DNA of 64,000 nucleotides from Basidiobolus meristosporus CBS 931.73 (Eukaryota; Basidiobolomycota; Basidiobolomycetes; Basidiobolales; Basidiobolaceae), in contig MCFE01000336.1 in NCBI GenBank assembly GCA_002104905.1, positions 28,259-92,258 of the forward strand. Reading direction: 5' to 3'. The position numbers and the translations under genes are program-made. The notes under the pieces were generated by a model. It was not told the origin of the DNA, made no database searches, and worked only from the letters and a program-made list of their open reading frames with translations. Position 1 is the stretch's first letter; each line of letters opens with the position of its first letter. Below, piece by piece: positions 10,363 through 21,671 of the stretch.

Positions 10363-11459
10363 TGGTAAAGATGTTACACAGAAATCAAACTCCGCAGGGT
10401 GGTGTTTCCAACGACAAGTACTGCTAGAGCCTAGGGGAAGATGGCAGGAATAAGCAACAGGAACACGACAAGGTTCAGTTTCTCCATGAATAGGACTAGT
10501 TATAAGTAGTGTGGACACACCGTCAACTAGGTCTGGCTCGTTTCAAATTCCCCTCTAGATTCGCAATATCCTTTAAATATGTGGCGAAGTACTTGTCACA
10601 ACTGTGCCCATATTCCCAAACGTTTTAGGAGTGTTTGGGGTTTAGGATATTTCAAAACACATAGGATTGCTATCACGAGGAGAATCCCTCACAATCATGT
10701 CTTCAGCCTTTCCAGAACGAGTACTCAAGCCTATGTATATCCTGCAAAATGCCCGTACCCAATGATTCTTATAGCTTGGGCATGATTATTCACCCAATCG
10801 ATTCACTAAATGCAATAGGTTAATACAGTAAGGCTTACATTTAACCCACCAGCTTTTGGGCTGGCATTTGAGCAGAAGTTCATGGGAACAGTACTTTCCA
10901 ACAAGGACATCATACAGCATTTGAAGTAATGATGTAAAGAAAGATAATGACATACACGTCTCGCAAGAACATGGCCACGGTATCAATAAACCATTATCCA
11001 CACCTGCAGCCAACCCACAAGGATCGAACTCGCGATGAAGGTTTGTGTCACGCATAGGGTGTTATATGAGTATTAATTTTAGTGGACTAATGTAATGTGG
11101 GAAAACGATAAAAGACAATTCGAGGCGAGCAGTATGAAAGTATAGCTTGAAGGGCATAATAAAGAGTTGTAAGCTTGATGCAAACCCTTAGTGATCATAT
11201 GGACCATGGCGACATGCATGTATCAAGAATGAAGATTGTGAGTGAACAATGTCAACACACAGAGCAATGTGTATTTCGAAGGAGGCAAAGCCTTAATCGG
11301 ATTAAAAGAACGAGTCTTGGTATATAGTAGGGATGCTCTGAAATAACCATGGTAGTGATAGGATAAATATATGTATAAGGAAATCGGAATGTATGCAATA
11401 CATTGGGTGCGGAAAATGTTTTTTAGTTCTTTAAGTGTGTATTCGTCGACAATACATAC
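10363..11459. other. Intergenic, no supported gene
   Basis: Contains the likely promoter of the tectonin gene and the 3' flank of VTS1. A Cys-containing minus frame at 10786-11055 has no family resemblance. A GTTCGATCC-like element at about 11020 (minus) was examined as a tRNA B-box and rejected. Confidence 0.4.
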
Positions 11460-13639
11460 TTAAAGTCCGGTTTCATTCTTGATCCCTTCGAAAACTTTCA
11501 GCATTTTTCGACGTGCTCCCAAGGCAGCAACTCCTTTAGCGGTTAATTCCTCATCAGTGAGTTGAATGATATCTTGCCACTTCATTCCCTCAAACATGGG
11601 CGTGTATTTGTGAAGGCGCAAGCTACGAAGCCAGGCAGGGACATCTAAAATGTAACGAGTTAGAGCCAAGTAATACATTTATATATGCAACAACTTAGCT
11701 ATACCTTTTAAGAGCTCGAGGTCAACCCCTTCTGGACCCTTATTTTTGATGTTTGCAGCCCCACGAGATTGGCCACCTCTATGATCATTCTTAGGATTCC
11801 CTCTATGATGGTCACGTTTGTCAATTCCATGATACCCTTCATCTAAACCGGCGCTTCCGGCACCTTGCATCATGGCAACATACTGCTTAGCAGCTTGGGG
11901 GTTTTGACTCATTAGCCGTTTCATCGAGTCTTGAGCCCATTGAGGAATGAAGCCAGGAGGAATTGGTGAACTTGCTCTGGATGCTGATCTTGAGTGATGT
12001 TGTGGTGGGTATAATGGGGATGGTAATGGTGATTGAAGACGATTGCCGTCAACAAAGGCTGGGCTACGCAGCGAATCCTCGCCGTAGAACGAATTTCGGT
12101 TTCTAGCAGACCCAGGAGCAAGACTGTTTGCTGACCGAGGGAAGTTGTCACGTATAGGATACTCTTCGTGGACGGCAATCGTAAGCCCGGCGGGGTTAGC
12201 ATTACGACGACTACTGTTCCCTGTAGGGCTCTTCAGCTCATTTTCGAACAACTCCCTGGCCGCATTGGCTTCATTTATTCTAAGCTGACTGAGATGGAGG
12301 CTGCTAACATCGCGATCATCATTCCTCGATTTTGGACGATCAATATTACCCCGAGAAGCGTGCTCTGCAAAATTTGCCAATGTAGGGGATAATGGCATAC
12401 CCCAATTACTGGCCAGAGATGAGTAGTCACCCATTGCAGAACCAGGGCGATCATTAGATGGTTCCTTCAATCTCCAGGCTCCACTAACAGCATCAACGCC
12501 ACAGAATGAGCGAGGTCTTTGGCCAGAACGACCAACGGTACGACCTGTGCCATTGGCACTTAAATTCTGTGACGCCAGGAACATGTTTGAAGCAAAGATC
12601 GAGGCAGGATCTGCCTCATGCTGCGAGGTTGGTCTACTTCTGTAACCGTAAGGAGGCTGTTGATTGCTAGATGAAAGATAGGCGTTTCCTCGGTTCCCGT
12701 TAGCTGAGCCAGACCCGTTAGTCTCACGACGACCCTCAAGGATTATCTGAGTCGTAAGGCGATGATTGGCGTTATCACTATCTAGATTACTAAGAAATGT
12801 GGTAACCTCTTCTGGGATCCCAGCAGGTAATGAATAGCGATCGTATAAACGACGGGATCGGTTATTGCCACTATTGGTGGGTGTGGCGGCACCAATGGAG
12901 ATGTCAGGGATAGTCTGAGGATTATTACCATGGCCTCTAGTTTCACCGACCGGCGGCGCATGTTTTAAAGTTTCCTCAACTAACATCAGATTGTTATTAC
13001 TTGAAATGTACAGCCTACACAAAATCTGCTCATACCTTTAGCTATATGCTGATTAGAAAGGATCGCATTAAGGGGATCGTTCTTTGCCATTTGTAGTAAG
13101 ACGGCAATGAAAAAGCGCACTTGAACTGGGCTTGATTGTTGAAGCAAGCTATAAAGACCAGCGGTTCTCTCGGAGTCTGAAAGTGCCTTGAACCATTGTT
13201 GGACTGCAGCAAGCTCATCTTTAAAGTTTTGATCGAGACTTGTGGTTGCCATCTCTTCTAGTGTCTTCTCATACTGTGAAAGATTTCTAATCCAGGCATC
13301 TGGACAAATAGGCCCAATTCAGGTTAAGTCGGTGAATGTAACAATGCTGATAAGGAGGCTACTACCTTCGGTTGGTTGAAAACTGCCAGTAGTGAGGATC
13401 TCAGACACCGGCCTGGCCCCATGAGCTTTTCCGTTTATGACCGGGCTTTTCGTATTCGACTGTCCAGCATTCGAGCTTGGCGTATCATTAGCACTGGTAG
13501 TATCGGAAGTAGTATCGTCTTTATGGCTGGGTGCAGTTTTATTGCTCATAGTCGAGTCCGAACGCTCGGGACTGCTGTTTTCAGAAGCCCGAGAGTAGGA
13601 AAAATTCTCAGAAAGTGGGCGTGGCTGCTGGGTAGTCAT
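11460..13639 (-). CDS. VTS1: RNA-binding SAM-domain protein Vts1
   Basis: Four exons: 13639-13366, 13299-13036, 12979-11705 and 11644-11460, giving 665 aa in phase. Introns are 66, 56 and 60 bp, with CAG, TAG and TAG acceptors. The N-terminal conserved block about residues 92-175 reads [16 protein letters not shown] and [20 protein letters not shown], characteristic of Vts1. A long Ser/Asn/Arg/Pro-rich low-complexity middle follows. Residues about 605-665 are the SAM domain, ending [19 protein letters not shown], which contains the RNA-hairpin-binding loop of the Smaug/Vts1 class. Family members bind CNGG-type hairpins in mRNA 3' UTRs and recruit deadenylases, acting in cytoplasmic mRNA decay. 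Both ends of the protein match the family, so confidence is high. Confidence 0.93.
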
Positions 13640-15319
13640 TTCAATTTTTGGAATCTTCGAACAGTATTTAGCCTCAAGCAGATTATCGTATCTTTCAGAT
13701 AATATATGAAATATTTCTATTCAGAATAGGCCCAAGCTCCGGGATAAAAACTAGTAATAAAATAGTGGTTTAGTAAGCTTCCTTTTGAAAGTCTCCGGAA
13801 AGTATGTAAAGGGGGTCGTGAGCGTATGAATGGAGGAACTTCGACTGAAATACCAACTCTAAATACAGCGCAATAGTAAAATATCGAAGGTTCGACACTA
13901 AGGTCACCAGCTGTTTGGTATAGGTATAGTGTCATATTGATAGTACTCAGATACAGATAAACAATACGTACATAGAAAAATTAGACCAGGTTCCTTGAAG
14001 TCGTGGACAAATAGCACAAAACAACAAAGCGAAAGAAAGAGTTGGCTAGTTGAGTCTCTGTGCAGGCAATAGGAAAAGATATTGAAGGAGGTGATGGGAT
14101 AAAATTCTTAACACCTATGTGAAAGTGATGGGATTAGAAGTGGGGGGAGAGAGGGGTAGATGGGGGATACGCTCAATTATGTTACGAGAAAAATCCTAGA
14201 ATCACAATACCATGAAAGAGCTGCATTATATATATCAATGCATTGACCATAGCTCTAAAATCCTCGATTTTGACAAATGGTGAAATTGTGAAGTAGGAAG
14301 TGCTGGTACGTTGCATTCAACCATTCACTCACTAGTGTTTAGACGAATTAGGTTCCAGAAGTCATTTTTGTATGACTTGAAACACATTTAAACCAATCGT
14401 GTCACACGAATCTGATGTTCACTTACAGGGTGCAATCCCGGTGCAACCTACCGTTGCCTCTGTGCTCGCCCGAATCCCACCTGGCCCCCGTTCAGATTTG
14501 GCAGCAATAATCCTACTTGAAGGACGATTGGATGGTTTATCTAATTGACTATGCTAAGCGCAGCATTGAATTTATCCTTCTGTTGAGGTTGGTCATGCTA
14601 TACCAACGCTAATTATCAAGGAGCATTGGTCAAGTCAAGCACCTTGACATTGATCTATGGGAACGATTGATTAACGATGTTCGGTATACCGCAATACGAG
14701 CTCACATATTAATAGGCGACCTGCCTCAGAAATATCTCTGCAACTGGCATAAATATGTGGCATACATTTCAATGAATCTGTATGGCCATATTTCTGTTGC
14801 CTCAATTTATGCTGGATCGGGTTTCCAATGCCATCAACCTCCATGAAATATTGACGTAATGTAAAAACACTGCCTACGAAATAGTTACACCAACATGGTA
14901 GCAGCCAGAGGCTTGATTGCGCGCAACTAACATAGTTGGAGCATTACCTATGCTACACCCAAGTGAAGGGCCTTGACTATTGTACGCTCTTCACCGCCAT
15001 TTAGTACAATGATACAGAGTGGAGCTGCAATGCACGCCGAAAATGGTCATGGATTCTGCTTCCGATGTATATCAGGCAATAGTGACAACCAATTTTATCA
15101 AAAGTAGAAAGAAGTGATGTACCTAGTAAGATAATAGGGATATGATGATGATTTACTATATATAACCGTTGCTTGTGAAGCTCTTTAAATAGTTTGAAGT
15201 CAAGATAACCCGGGGCCCACATTCGGATTGGAAACACTCAACTGTGCACAAGGCTGTCATGAAACTTAAATATAGCTTATAATTTTACAAGAATGACTCA
15301 ACTGATAGAAGTTAGTTCT
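13640..15319. other. Long intergenic region upstream of VTS1
   Basis: About 1.7 kb of AT-rich DNA. No open frame here looks coding; the frames at 13717-13935 and 15001-15237 (minus) have no recognisable content. Probably 5' leader and promoter of VTS1 on its left part. Confidence 0.4.
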
Positions 15320-15991
15320 TCAATCGTTGAGGTCAGCACCGGCCTCATGTTTACAAATATATTGTTCCCATTTTTCTTCGTTGCTTTGGCGTGCTTGGTA
15401 AACCTCATTTAAAGGCGCGACCATTGGGATGATTACCGCATTCTCACTTTTCGCTTCTGAGCCCGAGTCTGAGTCTGAATCATAAAGCTGGAAATCTTCC
15501 CAAGGTATCTCATGGGATTCCCTGTTATGTGCAAAGAGTTCAAGATCATAAGAGGTGCTATTGGAAGGGTGTAAATTGCGGGACTGGGTGCTCGAAGCAG
15601 AAGTGCTTTGGTAAAATCTCTGAGTAGAGAAGCCAAATGGGCCATGGCCCAAGGCCGCTAGACCAGTTGATTCTACCACATTGTGGATGTACCCTGATTT
15701 AGTCACCGTGCTGTATGGCTCTGCATGTAATCTCTGTAAATATGTAATTCCTTGAGGAAATAGACTTCGCCAAAAACGGCTCAGCACAGGTGCAAGCATA
15801 CAGCTTTGAGGGAGCTTGCTTGGTTTAGCTTGTAAAATAGCTTTACAGTCGAGCAAAGACTTTGTTAAACACGGGAAGAGTGGTGACACTGGGATAGCTG
15901 GGTTTTGAGGGTTATTCAAGGAAGAATTGTAGGGCTTCTGAAATAACATTGGATCCACACAAATGTTATATGGCCGATTGATTAATAGCAC
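15320..15991 (-). CDS. Hypothetical protein, C-terminal exon(s)
   Basis: The frame is open for 224 codons to the stop at 15320. It begins with GTG rather than ATG right after a possible TTTAG acceptor, so an upstream exon is likely; none could be joined in phase with confidence. The product is Ser/Thr-rich (FSTQRFYQSTSASSTQS) with an acidic stretch (YDSDSDSGSEAKSE) and a charged C-terminus (QSNEEKWEQYICKHE). No domain is recognised. Composition looks like real coding sequence, but the function is unknown. Confidence 0.4.
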   Translation of the reverse strand: MLLINRPYNICVDPMLFQKPYNSSLNNPQNPAIPVSPLFPCLTKSLLDCKAILQAKPSKLPQSCMLAPVLSRFWRSLFPQGITYLQRLHAEPYSTVTKSGYIHNVVESTGLAALGHGPFGFSTQRFYQSTSASSTQSRNLHPSNSTSYDLELFAHNRESHEIPWEDFQLYDSDSDSGSEAKSENAVIIPMVAPLNEVYQARQSNEEKWEQYICKHEAGADLND

Positions 15992-16454
15992 CTAAATACC
16001 GTGCAAGCGCTTCGAGTCAGGGTAATCGATTATTTTCAGGACGAGGTGCTGCGAAATTGGTTAGCAATAATAAGTCAATCCGCGAGGTAGGCAGTCAGAT
16101 AGCATATAGCGGAAGTAAGAAAATGAAGTTGGAAGGCAGGGTTATAAAACTGATGTATTGGCAAACTATACTGATTGAAAGAAACGATAGTTGAGCTGGA
16201 GATATGAGAGACTGGCTGATATATAAAGTTATTGAGTGAGGGGATAGATGAGATATGGAACACGGATATACATGAGATAAGCTAGTCTTTTTGAGTCAAA
16301 TACACCTTCCTGGTTGGATCCAACCAGCCCACTTATCACTTTCACTTGATCACTGATATCCGCATTGAATCTTAATCACTCGATTTCAGAGGGTACTGAT
16401 TGGTGCTAATTACGGAGGATATGTGTATGCATTGGATATACTCGTATGAGACGA
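15992..16454. other. Possible 5' exon region of the hypothetical gene
   Basis: Immediately upstream of the hypothetical minus-strand frame. Minus-strand sequence near 16000-16035 reads VLKIIDYPDSKRLH in one frame, followed by a GT, which may be an upstream exon, but phases did not join cleanly. Confidence 0.25.
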
Positions 16455-17337
16455 TCATATATAAGGTTTAAAGGCCCGACCAAAATCACATGCATTATCA
16501 AGAGCAGTTATGGCCTCAGAGAAAAGCGCGGTTTCTAGTAAACATGCGGTAGTTGCATAGGGCATGTGCTCATTGCCAAGCGATTTTTTTCCTAAAATGA
16601 TGAGATTACAAAGTATACGGTTGGAATTACCATTCGATGAAAACATCCCTAAATCTGGGAACACGGCTAGTCACAAAATCTTCTGCTGAAATTCATTGCT
16701 GCTTTTTGACCAGCAACCATCAATCTTTCTAAGGGCCATCCATTTTATAGCACTACTAATTACCATGAATGGTATACAATATCAGTCAAGTCTTTTTTGA
16801 GAACTGGGGCCAGGGGACGGGACAATCTGGATGTTGCTATGTGGAAGCCCTAACAACGAGACCCAAGAGTCCAACTTGGAATCGTGCTGTGATGACAGAC
16901 CTAATTTTAGACGTGCAGCTAGCATTCTGACATGCTGAATGTAATGTTGGTATAGAATTAGCGATGTGGCTTTCGTATTGAACTGCTTCAAACGTTTTCA
17001 CATGTCTAATCTACGAATGATAACGACTATTACGACACAATTTCTCTTATGGCATTTCCGATCATCTTCGTGCCTAATTTAGCAAGAGACCCCAAATTCC
17101 AAACACTGTGCAAAACGCAAGTTGTAGCCCTAAAGGAAGTTTTTGTTCACACCCAAAGAAATCCCTTAATCGATATAAGCAGAATGTCAGCCTGAATTCC
17201 GATATTCTGTGGCGCCGGAGTGACCCTGGTTCCTGATGTATCAAGGTGCTTCTACGTTCACTCATCAATCGAGGAACAAACTGGAGATCCTCGTATGGAT
17301 GTGGCAAAGTATCAAGATTGGGGAATATAGTGGGCAC
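16455..17337 (-). CDS. Possible multi-exon gene, unrecognised
   Basis: Three minus-strand frames lie close together with coding-like composition: 17337-17074 (starts MPTIFPNLDTLPHPYEDLQ), a frame around 17060-16900 reading MIGNAIREI and then HVKTFEAVQYESHIANSI, and 16991-16782. They could be exons of one gene joined by short introns, but no consistent set of joins was proved and no family is recognised. Listed so that the stretch is not read as empty. Confidence 0.25.
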
Positions 17338-18431
17338 TAGCTATAGCTCGCTCTTTTCCTGAGAGAACTAAACTCTCATGACTGAAGCTCTGTCACAAAT
17401 GTCTCAAGAACCACTCCTATATTTCAAAATACCGGTGGGTTTTACCGGATCTTTCAGAATACCAACTATAGGTAGTGCTTTGTCAGCTCTTGATACAGGT
17501 AGTGATAGATATTTAGTAGCTGAGTGTTGTGCTAACCAGTCGATTGCTTTCAATTTCCTAAAGTGACTTCATATTGCAGAATTATCTTCATCCATTGGAG
17601 AAGTATACGATTGACAGAATTGTGAACCAAACTGAGCGAATGGGTGTCATGATTACGAAGCCAATCCTAAGGACACTGGTGAACGTAGGCCACTCGGAAA
17701 TATGTTATAGAAAATGGTGTTAATGGATTAGATATACACGATTCATACAAACAGGAATTGGCTTGGAGTGAAGGTTCATTTCATGGAGGCGTATTTGATA
17801 TGATGAAGTATTTAGTAATATGAGTGCTTAAATAGCGCCTAATTGTATAAACTAGGAGTACCATGTTAGTTGCTGGTAGATATATATTCATATATATATT
17901 TATTTCTTACATAGTCAATGAAGACTGTCTCGAAATACCTGGAACCAAGGTCTATATTCTTTGCAAGGCTCAAGGAAGTATTGGCGGTGATTTGGACAAC
18001 TATAAGACTTGCATGATGTTCACTTGCTTTATTGAGTTCATATAAAGTACTTATACTCCTGGGGAAATTTGTGAAGCGAATGACAAGAATGCTTTAAGAA
18101 AGGTATCAGGAATTGGTGCACAAAATTTGAGGGCTTTTGGACAAGTTTGAAAATGCTGATTTCCAAGCCCTCACTTAAGCATTGGCTAATATCTTACAAG
18201 CTAAATTCCAAGCAACTAGCTCATAAATTACAACAATCTAGATAGAATTTTCATATATATGGTTAGCTCAAGTGGAGCTATATATTTGTCAATTCAACAC
18301 AAAAATACTATTTCTACTCTTAGAAGGGTGTGGTAAGATTTGTTGGATGTATACTAATAAAGGTTCCAAGGGTATATGTACAAGGTATGGGAGCTGTAGC
18401 TACTGTAGGACTCTTCATACACAGGGTACTC
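17338..18431. other. AT-rich intergenic region
   Basis: No gene recognised. Short frames at 17378-17566 and 17863-18045 (plus) show no family features. From about 18300 the sequence starts to resemble decayed family A LTR sequence. Confidence 0.35.
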
Positions 18432-18670
18432 TGCTGCAAATATCGTAATTACACCTAAATATTCAGCTAACATGGATACTTAAATCATAGTCTACAAATC
18501 TTAGAGAACTCTGGCCAAACTGCTTGTTGGGATTTACTTGGAATATTCTCACCAAAACATCAGGTACCCAGGAAATAAAGCTTGATAAGTTGTCCAGATA
18601 GCCCCACACTTTGCACACATGCTCTTGTGTCCTTTCTAAACATATTATACATAGCTTTATAGCCAAGACT
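18432..18670 (+). repeat. Decayed partial family A LTR
   Basis: Starts TGCTGCAAATATCGTAATT and follows the family A LTR for about 240 bases, including CACCTAAATATTCA, TTGGGATTTACTTGGAATATT, ACTTTGCACACATG and the TATAAA-region remnant. The 3' end is lost. It is strongly diverged from the 349-bp LTR copies near 50 kb. Confidence 0.7.
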
Positions 18671-18689
18671 ATGTAAAAGTAATATTTAT

Positions 18690-18835
18690 ACTTCTACATG
18701 ATCTTGGCAAAACAAACATGTTTATACTTTTACATGAGCTTTTCAGCATACATCTGTGGGCTATGTCTAGAAAAGTCCTAGAAGCATGTGTGCAGAGTTT
18801 GGAGCCCTTGGGTAATGTTGAGACTTTTTTCTGAC
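18690..18835 (-). repeat. Decayed inverted fragment of family A LTR
   Basis: Minus-oriented pieces of the same LTR (TTTATACTTTTACATG, then GCATGTGTGCAGAGTTTGGAG) lie back-to-back with the plus-oriented fragment ending near 18670. This makes an imperfect inverted arrangement. Confidence 0.5.
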
Positions 18836-18990
18836 TTAGTACCTCATCTTTGGCAAAAAAAGCAAGTACCCACAAAGAGCTTGGGTAAACTATTTTTAAG
18901 GCTGATAGATATGAACTTCGTAACTAAGCTAATGGAGCACTTATATGTAACTGCACAATCTACTACATACACTAAGCTTAGACTGGTTTT

Positions 18991-19626
18991 TGTTGTAAAA
19001 ACTCGTATTTCCACCTAAATATTCACCTAACTTAGTCACTTATATCATCACCTTCAAATCCTAGAGAATACTGACCAAAATTCCTTGTCGGGATTTACTT
19101 AGACTATTTTCACCAAAATACCAGGTACCCAGAACATGATAATTCTCAAAGTTGTCCAAACAGCCCCAAACTTTGCACACATGTTCTTGGGACCTTCCTT
19201 AACCTATTCTACATGCTTGTTATGCCAAGACCATGTAAAAGTATATATTACTACTTTTACATTCAATAAAGCATTAAGTGAAAACCACATAATCTACTTT
19301 CGAAGATAGAAATGTTTTTAATGCCGTATTATTACGAAAACATGCTGTTTAATATGGTAATGAAAGCATACTTCTGATTTTTGCGCGCAAAATAACACAT
19401 GCAACAGTTACATGGTCGAGTTATATATTGTTGAATTTATCGGGCAAGGAAGACTCAACCATCGAGGGTTGTTTATACCCAACGAGAGCGGTGGAGATAT
19501 CGGAACTTTTTATCACGCGAAAGGATCTGCACCTCATGGGTTTGACAAAGAAAAAAAGCTGAACTATAATATTATCGCATCAGGGTTCTCCAAATCACTT
19601 CCAATATCTCCAAGACTCTTACAACA
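18991..19626 (+). repeat. Solo family A LTR carrying a foreign insert
   Basis: Begins TGTTGTAAAAAC at 18991 and ends CTTACAACA at 19626. It is flanked by the same 5 bases, GTTTT, at 18986-18990 and 19627-19631, the target-site duplication size expected for copia elements. LTR sequence is collinear with other copies up to 19299 (CATAATCTACTT) and resumes at 19585 (GTTCTCCAAATC). The 285 bp in between are not LTR. Intact ends plus duplication show the whole unit derives from one integration followed by LTR-LTR recombination, with the insert acquired inside the LTR. Confidence 0.9.
19300..19584 (+). pseudogene. Captured gene fragment inside the solo LTR
   Basis: The 285-bp insert has higher coding character than its surroundings. 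From the ATG at 19412 it encodes MVELYIVEFIGQGRLN followed by HRGLFIPN, GGDIGTFYHAKGS and HGFD. This resembles the start of a widespread fungal family whose members read roughly H.G.FI....GT..H..G....GF; I recall this pattern from fungal hypothetical proteins, and it is not verified. After about 57 codons it runs into LTR sequence, so it is a fragment: upstream flank plus a first exon. No target duplication is visible at the insert borders. Confidence 0.55.
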
Positions 19627-19631
19627 GTTTT

Positions 19632-20458
19632 CAGTGCATGCACACAAAGTTTGAAAACCTTTGCATAAGTTTGCAAATATTTGTGTCTTTAGTACTGGAG
19701 CTTTTGGTGGATTATTCTAAAGTATTCGCAGCAACAATCTGGGCAAGCTAAGCTAAGACTCATAGGCTATGACCAGAGTCCCCATTCTGAGGGAACATTT
19801 AGGTGTAATCACAAGATTTCAATTTTAAGCCTCTATCTGTTCAGCATATTATCTGTGGTAGTCCATTTAAAGTATTGTCCATAAAGCTTTAGTTGACACA
19901 AGCCTTATGATTCCTAGACCTCTCCATACCCCCAAGTTTTGCCTACATGCTCCAGCAACCTATTCAAGTTTACCTAACATGCTTGCTTTGACCTAGCCTT
20001 AGTATATATATTGTATCTTTGCATTTATAGAGATTGCACAAAAATATAAGTACTGTATGTCAATTCAACAAATCTTCAAGTGAGAAACCACACTTTCCTA
20101 CAAATATTCCAAATTGCTTTGTATTGGACACAGTTTCCTTCAGCATTGAGAGTGAGCAACACTGTTAATTAGGAGCTAAACAGCATATTTAGTGCATTTT
20201 CATAGCATGTAGTTCCATCCGTTGCAAAATACTAGAGCATAAATCAGAAAATTGGTGAGTTTGTCTAGAGGATCTGCAAAGCATCTCACAATAGACCTAG
20301 GTTCCATATTGTTAGCAAAGAATATCTGAATAAATTTTGAGACCCAATAGAAACTAGCCAAGAGTATCCTGTTGACACTCATCATTGCTTAGTGAAATCT
20401 CATGAAACCAAGCAGTTTCTGGTTTACAACATCTGTGGAGTTTCTGGGCCCTTATAAC
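19632..20458. other. Decayed repeat-derived sequence
   Basis: AT-rich. Faint LTR-like words occur in minus orientation (for example ACATTTAGGTGTAATCACAAG near 19795). No gene seen; the minus frame at 20200-20385 is not convincing. Confidence 0.35.
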
Positions 20459-20464
20459 TGATGG

Positions 20465-20755
20465 GGATTTCATCAGGATGCACGTATTTGGCTTCAAGAG
20501 CCTGCATCATCTTCTAGCGTGTCACCAAAGAAAAGAAGATCATGTGTGGCTGACAACTGTCATTTCCACTTGTTGGGTCACAAACAGCACTACAAGCTGA
20601 AATACCAACGTCTTATGATAGCGGGACAGATGCTGGGAAAGCGTATCCACAACGCTTATGAACACACAGCTCATGCGCATACTAAACGTCGTTGCAAACC
20701 CCGTATGAAACCTGCTTTCAGATCCGAGGCCACATGCGACAAGACCTGCTGACTC
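20465..20755 (+). CDS. Unrecognised short Cys/His/Lys-rich frame
   Basis: The frame is open from a TGA at 20459 to a TGA at 20753-20755. GC content is noticeably higher than the flanks. The peptide is basic, with four Cys and many His (SPKKRRSCVADNCHFHLLGHK ... YEHTAHAHTKRR ... CDKTC), without an ATG at the start. It could be an exon or a relic of a gene in the repeat-rich segment. No family recognised. Confidence 0.25.
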
Positions 20756-21671
20756 TTAACGAGACTACTAAGACTCCCTCATCTTGGATCCAATAATATT
20801 TCCATTGCACATGCTGTTTGGTTTCTAAATCAGAATAAATACCAATTTCAAGGGGCTGGCATTTGAAACAGAAATTCACGGCTCCCGAAACGGCATCTGA
20901 TCATTCTCTATGGCCTTGATCCAAGCGCACTTTATGGCGGTTGCCGAATGTAACGTACAGCACTGTAGAGAAGCGACCATATTGACCATCTGAGTGTATC
21001 AAGTGACACCCAACATGAAATGGAGCCTGGGGAGTTGCCACGACTGGTGGTTTTAATATGGATTAATACAGCTCCTGAAATCAACATCACGCTTGCATCA
21101 CTCTTATCGCGATATCTTTATTATCACCCAATCTCCGCAGAAAGGAGGTTTCCCCGGACTACGGCCGATCAGGTTGAAGTCAAATGGTGCCCCGATTTTC
21201 GGATACACTATACATCACAATTACCCCTAATGGAAACCCACATCTGTTTTATAGGCAATGTAACGATTGAGTTGTAAAGCTATAGGATACAGCAGACCAA
21301 TCTTAACATGCAGGGTGTTGCATGCTGTGCACTCTCTGAGGCAGTGTTAAGGTCTCTTGGGGCTTCCATCCGCTGCCCGCTGCTGCCATGGCCCTGGTAG
21401 GCACTAGGGTGTTCACGCACCTATTAGGTTGGGAAAGAGATCGACAGCCAGGCTTATCTCTCAATCAATAGGTGACCACGTGCGCGCTTGTGACGTGCGA
21501 ACAACATCTGATATTAGCTGAAAACCCCTTGAATATTGGACAGTATCTACCAGTAGTATTAATTTACAGATTTACAGATAGGCTTGTTTCACCAACGGAT
21601 ACTAGATGACTCGAAGTGTTTTCTGAATCAACAAACTAGTGTATGCGATAGGGATCGATGGGGAATACTGA
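20756..21671. other. Intergenic, nothing firm
   Basis: A plus frame at 21020-21277 (85 codons, MEPGELPRLVVLIW...) has no recognisable motif. The rest is non-coding flank of the convergent minus-strand enzyme gene. Confidence 0.35.

Noticed and set aside
10990-11050. Possible tRNA gene on the minus strand (GTTCGATCC box)
   Set aside because: No matching A-box, a weak T-stem with G-T pairs and no acceptor stem could be folded.
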